64,000 nucleotides of DNA from Gemmobacter nectariphilus DSM 15620 (GCF_000429765.1 NZ_AUCM01000011.1:1-64000), one strand, 5' to 3'; positions 1-10,798 are shown, counted from the stretch's first letter. Notes: generated by a model not told the origin, from the letters alone. Program-made: numbers and translations.

Positions 1-22
1 GGGTGGGACCTTAATCCCACCC
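1..22 (-). terminator. Hairpin 3' of tuf, possible terminator
   Basis: GGGTGGGA (1-8) and TCCCACCC (15-22) form a perfect 8-bp stem with a 6-nt loop just after the tuf stop codon. Any T-run would lie outside the window. The stem is followed by TAC, which resembles the CTAC tail of the palindromes at 1239-1288 and 29235-29256, so it may be a diverged member of that repeat family. Confidence 0.5.
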
Positions 23-32
23 TACCGCGATA

Positions 33-1208
<1,176 letters not shown>

Positions 1209-1238
1209 GATGGCAACTCCTGTTCTTTTGTCGGTGGC

Positions 1239-1288
1239 GGCGGGGTGAACCCCGCCCTACGGGGCGGTAGGGCGGGGTTCACCCCGCC
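1239..1288. repeat. Long inverted repeat between fusA and tuf
   Basis: The element is GGCGGGGTGAACCCCGCC followed by CTAC (1239-1260), a 6-nt centre (1261-1266), then GTAG followed by GGCGGGGTTCACCCCGCC (1267-1288). The two 22-bp arms are perfect inverted copies, and each arm is itself a palindrome. The same arm recurs at 29235-29256. In fusA-tuf mRNA it would fold into two hairpins or one long cruciform-like stem and could attenuate or stabilise the transcript. Confidence 0.85.
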
Positions 1289-1295
1289 ACACCGG

Positions 1296-3413
1296 TCAAG
1301 CGTATTTCTTCTGGATCTCGTCCGAGATGTTCTGCGGCACGGCGTCGTAGTGATCGAACAGCATCGTGAACACCGCGCGGCCCGAGGACATCGAGCGCAG
1401 GTTGTTGATGTAGCCGAACATGTTCGCCAGCGGCACCATCGCGTTGATCACGTTGGCGTTGCCGCGGGTGTCCTGACCCTGAACCATGCCGCGACGGCTG
1501 GTCAGATCGCCAATGATCGAGCCGGTGTATTCTTCCGGGGTGACCACTTCGACCTTCATGATCGGTTCCAGCAGCTTCGCGCCGGCCTTCTTCAGACCTT
1601 CACGCATGGCGGCACGCGCGGCGATCTCGAAGGCGAGGACCGACGAGTCGACATCGTGGAACGCACCGTCGATCAGCGCGACCTTGAAGTCGATCACCGG
1701 GAAGCCTGCCAGCGGACCCGAGTCCATGACCGACTTGATGCCCTTTTCGACGCCCGGGATGTATTCCTTCGGAACCGTCCCGCCCACGATCTTCGATTCG
1801 AACGAATAGCCTTCGCCCGGCTCGGTCGGGGTGATCGTCAGCTTCACGCGCGCGAACTGGCCGGTACCACCGGTCTGCTTCTTGTGCGTGTAGTCGATCT
1901 CGGCCGAGGTCGAGATGGTTTCGCGGTAGGCCACCTGCGGAGCACCGATGTTCGCCTCGACCTTGAACTCGCGACGCATACGGTCGACGAGGATGTCGAG
2001 GTGAAGTTCGCCCATGCCCTTCATGATGGTCTGGCCGGATTCGAAGTTGGTCTCGACGCGGAACGACGGATCCTCGGCGGCCAGACGTGCCAGCGCGATA
2101 CCCATCTTTTCCTGGTCGGCCTTCGATTTCGGCTCGACGGCGATCTCGATCACCGGCTCGGGGAAGGTCATGGTTTCCAGAACCACCGGCTTGGCCGGGT
2201 CACACAGCGTGTCGCCCGTGGTGGTTTCCTTCAGACCCGCCAGCGCGATGATGTCGCCCGCGAAGGCTTCTTCGATTTCCTCGCGGTTGATGGCGTGCAT
2301 CATCATCATGCGGCCGACGCGCTCGCGCTTGCCCTTGGTCGCGTTCATCATCGAATCGCCCTTTTTCAGGACGCCCGAGTAGATGCGGGTAAAGGTCAGC
2401 GAACCGACGAAGGGGTCGTTCATGATCTTGAACGCCAGCGCCGAGAACGGCTCCGCATCATCGGCGTGACGCTCGATGTTACGGGTTTCGGTCTCGTCGC
2501 CCGGAGCGAAGCCGACATAGGCCGGAACGTCCAGCGGGCTGGGCAGATAGTCGATGACCGAGTTCAGGACCAGCTGAACGCCCTTGTTCTTGAACGACGA
2601 ACCGGCGGTGACCGGAACGAAGGCCATCGACAGGGTGCCCTTGCGGATCAGCGCGCGCAGCTCGTCGATCGACGGCTCGGTGCCTTCCAGGTAGGCTTCC
2701 ATCGCGGCATCGTCTTGCTCGACGGCCAGTTCGATGAGCTTGCCGCGCCATTCGTCGGCGACATCCTTCAGATCTTCGCGGATCTCGCGGATTTCCCACG
2801 AGGCGCCCAGATCTTCACCCAGGTAGACCCATTCCTTCATGGTCACCAGGTCGACGACGCCTTCCAGCTTGTCCTCGGCACCGATCGGCAGGGCGATCGG
2901 GCACGGGGTCGCGCCGGTGCGGTCCTTGATCATCTGCACGCACTTGAAGAAGTCCGCGCCGATCTTGTCCATCTTGTTGACGTAGACGATCCGCGGAACC
3001 TTGTAGCGGTCAGCCTGACGCCACACGGTTTCGGTCTGCGGCTCGACACCGGCGTTGGCGTCCAGCAGGCAGACTGCACCGTCGAGAACCGCCAACGAAC
3101 GCTCGACTTCGATGGTGAAGTCGACGTGGCCGGGGGTGTCGATGATGTTGAAGCGGTGCTTCGGCGAAATCGCCGTTTTGCCGTCCTCGGTCTTTTCCCA
3201 GAAGGTCGTGGTCGCAGCCGAGGTGATGGTGATCCCCCGCTCCTGCTCCTGCTCCATCCAGTCCATGGTCGCGGCGCCGTCATGGACTTCGCCGATCTTG
3301 TGGGACTTGCCGGTGTAGTACAGGATGCGCTCGGTCGTCGTGGTCTTACCCGCGTCGATGTGCGCCATGATCCCGAAGTTGCGGTAGAGGTTCAGCGGAT
3401 ACTCGCGTGCCAT
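1296..3413 (-). CDS. fusA: Translation elongation factor G
   Basis: EF-G is the GTPase that drives tRNA-mRNA translocation on the ribosome. At 705 residues it has the usual bacterial length. The N-terminal G domain shows [12 protein letters not shown] (P-loop), DTPGHVDF and NKMD, and domains II-V follow, ending with the region around [14 protein letters not shown] that is typical of domain IV. The ATG at 3413 gives the canonical start MAREYPLN. It lies 9 bp after rpsG on the same strand, consistent with one str operon transcript. Confidence 0.98.
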   Translation of the reverse strand: MAREYPLNLYRNFGIMAHIDAGKTTTTERILYYTGKSHKIGEVHDGAATMDWMEQEQERGITITSAATTTFWEKTEDGKTAISPKHRFNIIDTPGHVDFTIEVERSLAVLDGAVCLLDANAGVEPQTETVWRQADRYKVPRIVYVNKMDKIGADFFKCVQMIKDRTGATPCPIALPIGAEDKLEGVVDLVTMKEWVYLGEDLGASWEIREIREDLKDVADEWRGKLIELAVEQDDAAMEAYLEGTEPSIDELRALIRKGTLSMAFVPVTAGSSFKNKGVQLVLNSVIDYLPSPLDVPAYVGFAPGDETETRNIERHADDAEPFSALAFKIMNDPFVGSLTFTRIYSGVLKKGDSMMNATKGKRERVGRMMMMHAINREEIEEAFAGDIIALAGLKETTTGDTLCDPAKPVVLETMTFPEPVIEIAVEPKSKADQEKMGIALARLAAEDPSFRVETNFESGQTIMKGMGELHLDILVDRMRREFKVEANIGAPQVAYRETISTSAEIDYTHKKQTGGTGQFARVKLTITPTEPGEGYSFESKIVGGTVPKEYIPGVEKGIKSVMDSGPLAGFPVIDFKVALIDGAFHDVDSSVLAFEIAARAAMREGLKKAGAKLLEPIMKVEVVTPEEYTGSIIGDLTSRRGMVQGQDTRGNANVINAMVPLANMFGYINNLRSMSSGRAVFTMLFDHYDAVPQNISDEIQKKYA

Positions 3414-3422
3414 GATGCCCTC

Positions 3423-3896
<474 letters not shown>

Positions 3897-3904
3897 TCAG
3901 TTCC

Positions 3905-4276
3905 TCACTTCGGACGCTTCGCGCCGTATTTCGAGCGGCGCTGACGACGATCTTTGACGCCCTGGGTATCCAGCACACCGCGCAGGATGTGATAACGGAC
4001 ACCCGGAAGGTCTTTCACACGGCCGCCGCGGATCAGCACGACAGAGTGCTCTTGCAGGTTGTGCTTTTCGCCGGGGATATAGCTGATCACCTCGAAGCCG
4101 TTGGTCAGGCGCACCTTGGCAACCTTACGCATAGCGGAGTTCGGCTTCTTCGGAGTCGTGGTATACACGCGGGTGCAGACGCCACGCTTTTGGGGGCACT
4201 GCTGGAGGTGCTGCGACTTGGAGCGCGTCACCTTGGGCTGCCGCGGTTTGCGGATCAGCTGCTGGATCGTCGGCAT
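3905..4276 (-). CDS. rpsL: 30S ribosomal protein S12
   Basis: S12 sits at the decoding centre and contributes to accuracy. The ATG at 4276 is chosen because it gives the canonical N-terminus [12 protein letters not shown] and a 123-residue protein; the frame stays open upstream but that extension is not S12-like. The segments [12 protein letters not shown] and [13 protein letters not shown] carry the two lysines that, when substituted, cause streptomycin resistance in many bacteria. Both are wild type, so no rpsL-type resistance is predicted. It is the first gene of the str operon. Confidence 0.98.
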   Translation of the reverse strand: MPTIQQLIRKPRQPKVTRSKSQHLQQCPQKRGVCTRVYTTTPKKPNSAMRKVAKVRLTNGFEVISYIPGEKHNLQEHSVVLIRGGRVKDLPGVRYHILRGVLDTQGVKDRRQRRSKYGAKRPK

Positions 4277-4504
4277 ATCTCTCGCCTTCTCTTGCAACCC
4301 GTTCGTCCTCTGTGCGTCCACAGGGCGTCCGGGGGCAGTCCGTCATTTGGTGCCTTGCGCGTCCGCAAAACACATTTACCGCAGACGCCCATAGACAAGG
4401 CGACGCGGTGGAATTCCAGAGGATCGGGGCCCAGGGCCCGGATCATGACCACTTCATTCGTGCAACCCGCACCAAGGGCCTTGGCCCCCGATACAGGTAA
4501 GCGG

Positions 4505-4533
4505 CGTATAAGGGGAGTCGCGGCCCTTGTCAA
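4505..4533 (-). promoter_or_regulatory. Sigma-70-type promoter of the str operon
   Basis: On the minus strand TTGACA (4533-4528) is followed after exactly 17 bp by TATACG (4510-4505), which would start transcription about 220 bp before rpsL. This is the best promoter match in the 365-bp gap 4277-4641 between rpsL and lolA. The remaining leader is long enough for mRNA-level control, but I see no recognised riboswitch or further gene in it. Confidence 0.75.
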
Positions 4534-4628
4534 CAAGGCTTGCAGGGGTCTGCCAGGGGCGCCCGGCCCTCACGCAGGGTTGTGAACATCGTGCGCGATC
4601 GGGGGATGCGATAGCACCATGCGCGTCC

Positions 4629-4634
4629 TATATT
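4629..4634 (+). promoter_or_regulatory. Possible -10 element of lolA
   Basis: TATATT ends 7 nt before the lolA ATG at 4642, which would place the transcription start at or next to the start codon, giving a leaderless mRNA. No convincing -35 hexamer is visible at the usual distance and no Shine-Dalgarno sequence precedes the ATG, which fits a leaderless gene but is weak evidence. Confidence 0.35.
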
Positions 4635-4641
4635 CAACCGC

Positions 4642-5259
4642 ATGACCCTTTTTCGCGCCCTTGCCGCCCCGCTCGCCGTCCTTGCCCTTGCGCTGCCTGC
4701 ACAGGCAGACAAGCTGCCGCTTGCCGAACTGTCGCGCTATCTGAACGCGCTGACGACGGCCGAGGCAGAGTTCACCCAGATCAATGCCGATGGCACCATC
4801 GCCACGGGCACGATTCGCATCAGCCGGCCAGGCAAGGTGCGCTTTGAATATGCGCCCCCGGACCGCTCGCTGGTCATGTCGGACGGGCAGCAGGTGGCGA
4901 TCTTCGATCCCAAATCGAACCAGCCCCCCGAACAGTATCCGCTGCGCCGCACGCCGCTGAACCTGATCCTGGCCCCCAAGGTCGATCTGGACACCGCCAA
5001 GATGGTCGTGGCCCACCGCGAGGATGGCCCGGCAACCCGCGTGACCGCCCAGGATCCCGAGCATCCCGAATATGGCAGCATCGACATGGTGTTCACCGCC
5101 GATCCGACAGAACTGCGCCAGTGGGTCATCACCGATGACAGCGGCAACCAGACAACGCTGATCCTGGGCGAGATGCGCAAGGGCGGCCAGTTCGCGGGCA
5201 ACCAGTTCGACATCGTCGTCGAGGCAAAGCGGCGCGGCGTGCCTGTGGCCGACCGCTAG
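4642..5259 (+). CDS. lolA: Outer-membrane lipoprotein carrier protein LolA
   Basis: LolA is the periplasmic chaperone that takes lipoproteins from the LolCDE complex to the outer membrane. The 205-residue product starts with a classic signal peptide (MTLFRALAAPLAVLALALPAQA). It then shows the family pattern: TAEAEFTQINADGTIATGTIRISRP strand-rich region split over residues about 33-57, VRFEYAPPDRSLVMSDGQQV, and the PLNLIL segment. It is convergent with the patatin gene, the two stop regions overlapping by 4 bp. FtsK often precedes lolA in other genomes; here the str operon does. Confidence 0.92.
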   Translation: MTLFRALAAPLAVLALALPAQADKLPLAELSRYLNALTTAEAEFTQINADGTIATGTIRISRPGKVRFEYAPPDRSLVMSDGQQVAIFDPKSNQPPEQYPLRRTPLNLILAPKVDLDTAKMVVAHREDGPATRVTAQDPEHPEYGSIDMVFTADPTELRQWVITDDSGNQTTLILGEMRKGGQFAGNQFDIVVEAKRRGVPVADR

Positions 5260-6206
5260 GGCTCGCCAGGGACGCCATCTTCGGCGGGGGGTGGGGTGTC
5301 CCGCACCCAGTCTGCAAGCAAAGCCGCATGGGCCCGGGCAATCCGCCGGCCTTCGGCGATGGCCTGTTCGGCCTTGTGAAAATCCAGCACCGACATGTCG
5401 CTGAGCTTGGCATTCATCAGCAGATCGGGCGCATCGCCAGCCAGACGGCTGCGGCGCAACTGGTCCGTCATGATGTCGATCGTGGTCGTCACCAGATGGA
5501 CATAGGCCGGGGGGACCGGGCGATCCTCTGCGCTTGTCCTGAAGCGGGCGGGCAAGGCGGCCGGAAGCAGGCCCGACAGCCGCGGGCCACGCGCGGGGCC
5601 GGGCGTCCAGAAATTGCCACCGCTGCGCGAGGCAGGGTTCACGGCCAGCACCACATCGGCCCCAAGCGCTCGCGCGGCCGAGACCGGCACAGGGTTCGTC
5701 ACGCCACCATCAATCAGCCACCGCCCGTCAATTTCCTTTGGTGCGATCACGCCTGGCATGGCGATCGAGGCGCGCACGGCATCATCCAGCTTGCCCTTGC
5801 TCAGCCAGACCTCGCGGCCGGTCGAAATATCGGTCGCGATGGCGATGAAGGGCAGCGGCATGTCCTCGATTCGCCCGCTCAGGCCGACACGGTCCAAGAG
5901 GCCCAGAATTCCGGCCCCCCCGATCAGCCCGCCACCGGAAAAGCGCACGTCCAGCATCCGCAAGACCCGCGTCCAGGTCATGCTTTGCGCGATGTCCTCC
6001 AGCGCATCCAGCTGGCCGACGGCCCAGACGGCCCCGACCAGGGCGCCCATGGAACAGCCCGCAACCACGTCAGGGCGCAGGCCCATCGCCTCCAGTTCGC
6101 GCAACACACCGATGTGGCACCACCCGCGCGCGCCGCCCGATCCCAGCGCAAGGCCGATCCTTGGGCGCGGCGGGGTTGGTGACGCCTTGTTGCCTGACCG
6201 TGCCAT
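5256..6206 (-). CDS. Patatin-like phospholipase (RssA family)
   Basis: The protein belongs to the bacterial patatin-like serine hydrolases, which use a Ser-Asp dyad on lipids or esters. The oxyanion motif GSGGARG lies at about residues 22-28, the nucleophile elbow GCSMG at 50-54 and the catalytic DGG in WLIDGGVTNPVPV. The ATG at 6206 is preferred because it is preceded by GAGGAGGG and gives MARSGNKAS followed by the fold; an in-frame upstream start would add a low-complexity Arg/Gly tail. The 316-residue length suits the RssA subgroup. The true substrate cannot be told from sequence. Confidence 0.88.
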   Translation of the reverse strand: MARSGNKASPTPPRPRIGLALGSGGARGWCHIGVLRELEAMGLRPDVVAGCSMGALVGAVWAVGQLDALEDIAQSMTWTRVLRMLDVRFSGGGLIGGAGILGLLDRVGLSGRIEDMPLPFIAIATDISTGREVWLSKGKLDDAVRASIAMPGVIAPKEIDGRWLIDGGVTNPVPVSAARALGADVVLAVNPASRSGGNFWTPGPARGPRLSGLLPAALPARFRTSAEDRPVPPAYVHLVTTTIDIMTDQLRRSRLAGDAPDLLMNAKLSDMSVLDFHKAEQAIAEGRRIARAHAALLADWVRDTPPPAEDGVPGEP

Positions 6207-6301
6207 TGCGACCCTCCTCGCCTTGGGCCAGCCTGCCGCCCCGCGCCGGCCTTCGCAAGCCCCGCTTGCCATGCCCCGCCCCCCGGCGCATCCTGCGGCG
6301 C

Positions 6302-6556
6302 ATGAGCTCACCCGACCTGTCCCATCTTGCCACCCCCGGAACGGAAATCGCCCTGCGTGTCACGCCGCGGGGCGGGCGCGATGCGCTGGAGCTGACCGAC
6401 GGCGCCCTGCGCGCCCGCGTCACCGCCCCGCCCGAGGATGGCAAGGCGAACAAGGCGGTGCAAAAGCTGCTGGCCCGCGCGCTTGGCATTGCCCCAAGCC
6501 GCCTTGACCTGATCCGGGGCGCAACCGCGCGCGACAAGGTGTTCCGCGTGCTCTGA
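6302..6556 (+). CDS. DUF167 (YggU) family protein
   Basis: This 84-residue protein carries the DUF167 signature: TEIALRVTPRGGRDAL near the N-terminus, then APPEDGKANKAVQKLLARALG and a C-terminal DLIRGATARDKVFRV. The family is small, cytoplasmic and widely conserved, with no firmly assigned biochemical role. The ATG at 6302 gives the family-typical length. It lies divergently from the patatin gene with 95 bp between the starts and is followed by the nicotinate cluster. Confidence 0.85.
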   Translation: MSSPDLSHLATPGTEIALRVTPRGGRDALELTDGALRARVTAPPEDGKANKAVQKLLARALGIAPSRLDLIRGATARDKVFRVL

Positions 6557-6570
6557 CCCGCGCCGCAGTC

Positions 6571-6584
6571 GTTATCACGCAAAC
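6571..6584. promoter_or_regulatory. Putative MarR operator upstream of nicA
   Basis: GTTATCACGCAAAC lies 70 bp before the nicA start codon. Read on the minus strand as GTTTGCGTGATAAC it matches the perfect palindrome before the enamidase gene (15555-15568) at 10 of 14 positions, including both outer arms GTT and TAAC. It is the weakest of the three related sites in the cluster. Confidence 0.4.
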
Positions 6585-6653
6585 ATGTGGACAGGTGCGG
6601 GGTTTTCGGAAACGATGCCCCAAGGGACGAATGTCTGAAGACGGAAGCCGCGC

Positions 6654-7184
6654 GTGACGACCGACAGGACAACCCGGCAGACCTCGTCTGGGGCAGCGCC
6701 GCCACAGGCCCTGACGCTTGACGTCAACGGGCAAACGCACCGGATCGCGGACCCGGGCAACCGAACGCTTCTGGACGTGCTGCGCGGGACGCTTGGGCTG
6801 ACGGGGCCGAAATACGGCTGCGGCATGGCCCAGTGCGGGGCCTGCACCGTGCTGATCGACGGCGCCCCGGCCCGCGCCTGTGTCATCCGGGCGGTCAAGG
6901 CCGCAGGGCACCGGATCGTCACCATCGAAGGGCTGGCCGATCCGCAGACCGGCGCCCTGCACCCCGTGCAACAGGCGTTTCTGGACTGTCAGGGCGCGCA
7001 ATGCGGCTATTGCCTGAACGGCATGGTGATGACCACCGTGGCGTTGCTGGACCGCGATCCCTCGCCCTCTCGGGCCACCATCCGCGACGTGCTGCGCCAT
7101 AACCTGTGCCGCTGTGGCAGCCACCTCGAGATCATGGCCTCGGTCGAACGCGCAGCCATGCTGCGACGCCCTGCCGAGCCATGA
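6654..7184 (+). CDS. nicA: Nicotinate dehydrogenase, [2Fe-2S] subunit (NicA-like)
   Basis: This is the small iron-sulfur subunit of a xanthine-oxidase-family molybdenum hydroxylase, passing electrons from the molybdenum centre. The plant-type [2Fe-2S] motif uses C56, C61, C64 and C76; the second, helical cluster uses C117, C120, C152 and C154. The length of 176 residues is slightly above the usual 150-160 because of an N-terminal extension. The start is GTG, with GGAAG 8 nt upstream. Its ATGA overlap with the large subunit shows coupled synthesis. Related pairs act on isoquinoline or aldehydes, but hnr and ena downstream point to nicotinate. Confidence 0.85.
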   Translation: MTTDRTTRQTSSGAAPPQALTLDVNGQTHRIADPGNRTLLDVLRGTLGLTGPKYGCGMAQCGACTVLIDGAPARACVIRAVKAAGHRIVTIEGLADPQTGALHPVQQAFLDCQGAQCGYCLNGMVMTTVALLDRDPSPSRATIRDVLRHNLCRCGSHLEIMASVERAAMLRRPAEP

Positions 7185-10100
7185 CCGCTCCCGCCGCGCT
7201 GACCATCGTTTGCGATGCGGCGGCCGGCTCTGCCACCCTTCTGGCACTTGACCCGCAGGGCAAGGCCACCGCCTGTTGCGGCCATGTCGATCTGGGCACC
7301 GGGATCGAGGTCGCGTTGGCGCAGATCGTGGCCGAGGAACTGGACCTGCCGCTGGGCGATGTGCGCGTGGTGCTGGGGGATACGGCCCTGACACCCGATC
7401 AGGGGCCGACCATCGCCTCCGAGACGATCCAGATTACCGCCCGCCCCTTGCGCCTTGCCGCCGCACAGGCGCGAATGGAGCTGTTGCGCCTGGGCGGGCA
7501 GCGCCTGAACACCGACCCGGCCAGCCTGCGCACCCAGGATGGCGTGGTCCATGGCCCCGATGGCGCGGTGCCCTATGCCGATCTGCTGGCGGGCCGGGGC
7601 ATCCGGCTGCACCTCGATCCCGACACGCCGCTCAAGGATCCTGCGGCCTACCGCATTGTCGGCCGCCCCCATGGCCGGCGCGACCTGACCGCCAAGCTGA
7701 CGGGGGACTACCGCTATATCCAGGATATCGCCCTGCCCGGCATGGTGCATGGCCATGTCATCCGCCCGCCCTGTGCCGGGCGCGACAGCGGCGATTTCAT
7801 CGGGCACAGCCTGATCCGCTTCGACCCGGACTCGGTCGCGCATCTGCCAGGGCTGATCGACATTGTCAGGATTGGCGACTTTCTGGGCGTGGTGGCCGAA
7901 CAGGACCATCAGGCCCGCGCCATTGCCCAGGCCCTGCACGTCGACTGGCGCCTGCCCCCGCCGCAACCCGACCTGAGCGATCTGCGCGGCACGATCCGCC
8001 AGCAACCCGCGACCCCGCGCCGGCTGGCCGAGGAGGGCGATTTCGACACCGCCTATGCCCGGTCCGGCCGGCGGCTCGACCGGCACTATGTCTGGCCCTA
8101 TCACCTGCATGGCTCCATCGGCCCCTCTTGTGCGGTGGCCGACTGGCAGGGCGGGCGGCCCATCGTCTGGTCGGGCAGCCAGAACCCCCACATGCTGCGC
8201 GCCGATCTGGCGGTTCTGGTCGGCCTTGACCCCGAGCAGATCGAGATCCGCCGCTATCAGGCGGCCGGCTGCTATGGCCGCAACTGCGCCGATGATGTGT
8301 GCGGCGATGCGCTGCTGCTGGCGCGCGCCGTCGGGCGGCCGGTGCGGGTGCAGCTGACCCGCGCCCAGGAACACCAGTGGGAGCCGCGCGGCGCCGCGCA
8401 GGTGATGGACGTGCGCGGGGCACTGGACCGGGGTGGCATGGTCAGCGCCTACAGCTTTGACACATGGTATCCCTCGAACCGCGGGCCGAACCTTGCGCTG
8501 CTGCTGACCGGACGCATCACGCCCGAGCCGCGCCCCTCGGACATGGGCGACCGCACGATTATTCCGCCCTATCGCATCCCGAACACCCGCATCACCGTGC
8601 ATGACATGGCGCCCATCGTGCGCGCCGCCTGGATGCGCGGGGTCTCGGCCCTGCCCAACACCTTTGCCCACGAATGCTTCTTCGACGAAATGGCGCATGA
8701 GGCAGGCGCCGATCCGGTCGCCTTTCGCCTGCGCCATATCGACAATCCCCGGCTGGCCGATCTGGTCCGCCGCACCGCCGACGCGGCAGGCTGGACCGAA
8801 CGCACGGGCCCCCGCCTGCGGCGTGACGGGCGGATGGCCTATGGCCAGGGCTTTGCGGTGGCGACCTATGTGCACGGCACCTTTCCCGGCGTCGCTGCCG
8901 CCTCGGCGGCCTGGGTCGTCGATGTCTCGGTCGATCTCGACACGGGCGAAGTCTCGCTGCACCGCGTCTTTGTCGGGCAAGATCAGGGGCTGGTCATCAA
9001 CCCCGATGGCGTGCGCCAGCAGATCCACGGCAATGTCATCCAGACCGCCAGCCGGGTGCTGGCCGAGGAAGTCACCTTCGACGAGATCACCCTTGGCCCG
9101 AAAAGCTGGGCCGCCTACCCGATCCAGACCTTTCCGGCCGTTCCCGAAATCGACACCCTGCTGATCGAACGCCCTGGCGATCCGCCGCTGGGCGTGGGCG
9201 AAAGCGCCGCCGTGCCCAGCGCCGCCGCCATAGCCAGCGCGATTTTCGACGCGACCGGCGTGCGGATGCGCGAGGTGCCCTTTACCCCCGAACGGATGCG
9301 CGCCGCGCTGGGGATTGCCAGCCCCGCCGCGCCGCCCCCTTGGCAGCGCCGCAAGCGGCTGGCCACACTTGCCGGCGCCTTTGGCGGGGCGCTGATGTTC
9401 GGCGCGGTCGGCCTGCCGCTTGCCCGCGCAATCCCGCCCAGCCCCGCCCCTTCGGCCAGCCTCTACAGCGCCGGGACCATCGAGCAAGGCCGGCAGATCT
9501 TTGCCCTTGGCGGCTGCCGGTCCTGCCATACCGCCGAGGGCGGCGCGCCCAATGCCGGGGGTCGCCCGATCCAGACCCCCTTTGGCACCGTCCATTCCAC
9601 CAACCTGACACCCGACCCGGACACCGGCCTTGGCAACTGGAGCTTTCAGGCCTTCGACCGCGCGATGCGCCGCGGGATCAGCCGGGACGGGCATAACCTT
9701 TACCCGGCCTTTCCCTATACGTCCTTCGCCCGCATCACGCCGGGGGACATGCAGGCGCTCTATGCCTATCTGCAAACGCTGGCGCCGGTGCGCAGCGCCG
9801 CGCCCCCGGCCCGGATGCTGGGGCCGTTCAGCCTGCGGCCGCTGATGGCCGGATGGAACCTGGCCTTTCACGATGCCCGCCCGCAGCCAGACGACCCGAT
9901 GCAATCTGACGCCTGGAACCGTGGCCGCTATCTGGTCGACTCCGCCGGCCATTGCAGCGCCTGCCACACGCCTCGCAACCCGCTGGGCGCCGAACGCAAG
10001 GCGGCAGCCCTTGGCGGGGCGATGGTGGATGGCTGGTTCGCCCCCGCCCTTGCCGGACCCAAGGCCGGACAGCGCGGCTGGACCGAGGCCGCATTGTTCG

Positions 10101-10561
10101 ACTACCTGCGCACCGGCCGGTCCGCCGTGACAGTCGCCGCCGGACCCATGGCCGAGGTCGTCGCCAACCTGCGCGCCCTGCCCGATGCGGATCTGCGGGC
10201 AATGTCGGTCTACCTGGCCTCGCTCGCCCCCCCGGCCGCAGCGCCCGCGCCGCTGGCCAGCGCCGCCCCCACGGCCAGCCGCGCCGCCCGGCTGTTCGAG
10301 AGCGCCTGCGCCGCCTGCCATGCCCCGACATTCGCGACCAGCCTGCACGCCGCCCAATCCTCGCTTGACCGCTCTGCCGTCCTGCGCGCGCCAACACCCG
10401 AGGCGCTGCTGACCCTGCTCGACCATGGGCTGACCGCGCCCGACGGGCTGGACCTGCGCGACATGCCTTCATTTCGCGGCGAATTTTCCGCCCAGGACCA
10501 CGCGGACCTCGCCCATTGGCTGCGCGCCCGCCACGCCCCCGACCTGCCGCCCTGGCCCTAG
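7181..10561 (+). CDS. nicB: Nicotinate dehydrogenase, molybdopterin/cytochrome c subunit (NicB-like)
   Basis: This 1126-residue catalytic subunit hydroxylates an N-heterocycle, probably nicotinate to 6-hydroxynicotinate. Residues 1 to about 715 form the molybdopterin-binding module of the IorB/NicB type, ending with GVGESAAVPSAAAIA, which contains the active-site Glu. A single hydrophobic helix (about 725-748) follows. A C-terminal part has three haem c motifs: CRSCH at 779, CSACH at 925 and CAACH at 1043. The layout matches Pseudomonas putida NicB, where electrons pass to cytochromes instead of NAD. The start at 7181 is fixed by the ATGA overlap with nicA. Covalent haem attachment implies that the C-terminal part faces the periplasm. 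Confidence 0.85.
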   Translation: MTAPAALTIVCDAAAGSATLLALDPQGKATACCGHVDLGTGIEVALAQIVAEELDLPLGDVRVVLGDTALTPDQGPTIASETIQITARPLRLAAAQARMELLRLGGQRLNTDPASLRTQDGVVHGPDGAVPYADLLAGRGIRLHLDPDTPLKDPAAYRIVGRPHGRRDLTAKLTGDYRYIQDIALPGMVHGHVIRPPCAGRDSGDFIGHSLIRFDPDSVAHLPGLIDIVRIGDFLGVVAEQDHQARAIAQALHVDWRLPPPQPDLSDLRGTIRQQPATPRRLAEEGDFDTAYARSGRRLDRHYVWPYHLHGSIGPSCAVADWQGGRPIVWSGSQNPHMLRADLAVLVGLDPEQIEIRRYQAAGCYGRNCADDVCGDALLLARAVGRPVRVQLTRAQEHQWEPRGAAQVMDVRGALDRGGMVSAYSFDTWYPSNRGPNLALLLTGRITPEPRPSDMGDRTIIPPYRIPNTRITVHDMAPIVRAAWMRGVSALPNTFAHECFFDEMAHEAGADPVAFRLRHIDNPRLADLVRRTADAAGWTERTGPRLRRDGRMAYGQGFAVATYVHGTFPGVAAASAAWVVDVSVDLDTGEVSLHRVFVGQDQGLVINPDGVRQQIHGNVIQTASRVLAEEVTFDEITLGPKSWAAYPIQTFPAVPEIDTLLIERPGDPPLGVGESAAVPSAAAIASAIFDATGVRMREVPFTPERMRAALGIASPAAPPPWQRRKRLATLAGAFGGALMFGAVGLPLARAIPPSPAPSASLYSAGTIEQGRQIFALGGCRSCHTAEGGAPNAGGRPIQTPFGTVHSTNLTPDPDTGLGNWSFQAFDRAMRRGISRDGHNLYPAFPYTSFARITPGDMQALYAYLQTLAPVRSAAPPARMLGPFSLRPLMAGWNLAFHDARPQPDDPMQSDAWNRGRYLVDSAGHCSACHTPRNPLGAERKAAALGGAMVDGWFAPALAGPKAGQRGWTEAALFDYLRTGRSAVTVAAGPMAEVVANLRALPDADLRAMSVYLASLAPPAAAPAPLASAAPTASRAARLFESACAACHAPTFATSLHAAQSSLDRSAVLRAPTPEALLTLLDHGLTAPDGLDLRDMPSFRGEFSAQDHADLAHWLRARHAPDLPPWP

Positions 10562-10596
10562 CAAGCGCGGCCCCGCCATTGCTCCAGACGTTCCCG

Positions 10597-10620
10597 TCTT
10601 TGCCTTTTTCCAAATACCCA
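10597..10620 (-). repeat. GGGTATTT intergenic element (copy G)
   Basis: On the minus strand TGGGTATTTGG is followed by AAAAAGGC. It is a diverged member of the GGATATTT family found at eight other places in this window and lies in the 237-bp gap between nicB and hnr. Confidence 0.5.
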
Positions 10621-10696
10621 TCGACGCCAGGGCCAGGCACGCCGCCGAACCCTCCGGGCGATCGGCCCCGGCACCCCCCCAGCACCCAGTCCCGAG

Positions 10697-10738
10697 TTGA
10701 CAGGGCAGGCCAGCCCTCCATACCATTGGCACACTAAC
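10697..10738 (+). promoter_or_regulatory. hnr promoter with overlapping MarR operator
   Basis: TTGACA (10697-10702) is followed after 18 bp by TACCAT (10721-10726). A 14-bp site at 10725-10738, GTTAGTGTGCCAAT on the minus strand, matches the palindrome at 15555-15568 at 11 of 14 positions and overlaps the -10 element and the expected start point, as a repressor site would. It implies that hnr and the genes after it have their own promoter, separate from nicAB. Confidence 0.5.
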
Positions 10739-10798
10739 AAAGATGCAGACCCGGACAGCCACCCCCACCCGCGCCACCCCGGCGCAAGGGAGAGCGGA

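Noticed and set aside
4277-4641. Possible riboswitch or small RNA in the rpsL-lolA gap
   Set aside because: Only the str promoter and a -10-like element could be supported; no conserved riboswitch core was seen.
7007-10426. Open frame of more than 1100 codons on the minus strand opposite nicB
   Set aside because: Shadow of the molybdopterin/cytochrome gene. The product is Gly/Arg/Gln-rich with no recognisable motif.
6654-10561. Assignment of the hydroxylase as isoquinoline 1-oxidoreductase or xanthine dehydrogenase
   Set aside because: Xanthine dehydrogenase has a FAD subunit, absent here. IorB lacks fused cytochromes, and the downstream genes point to nicotinate. Substrate still needs proof.
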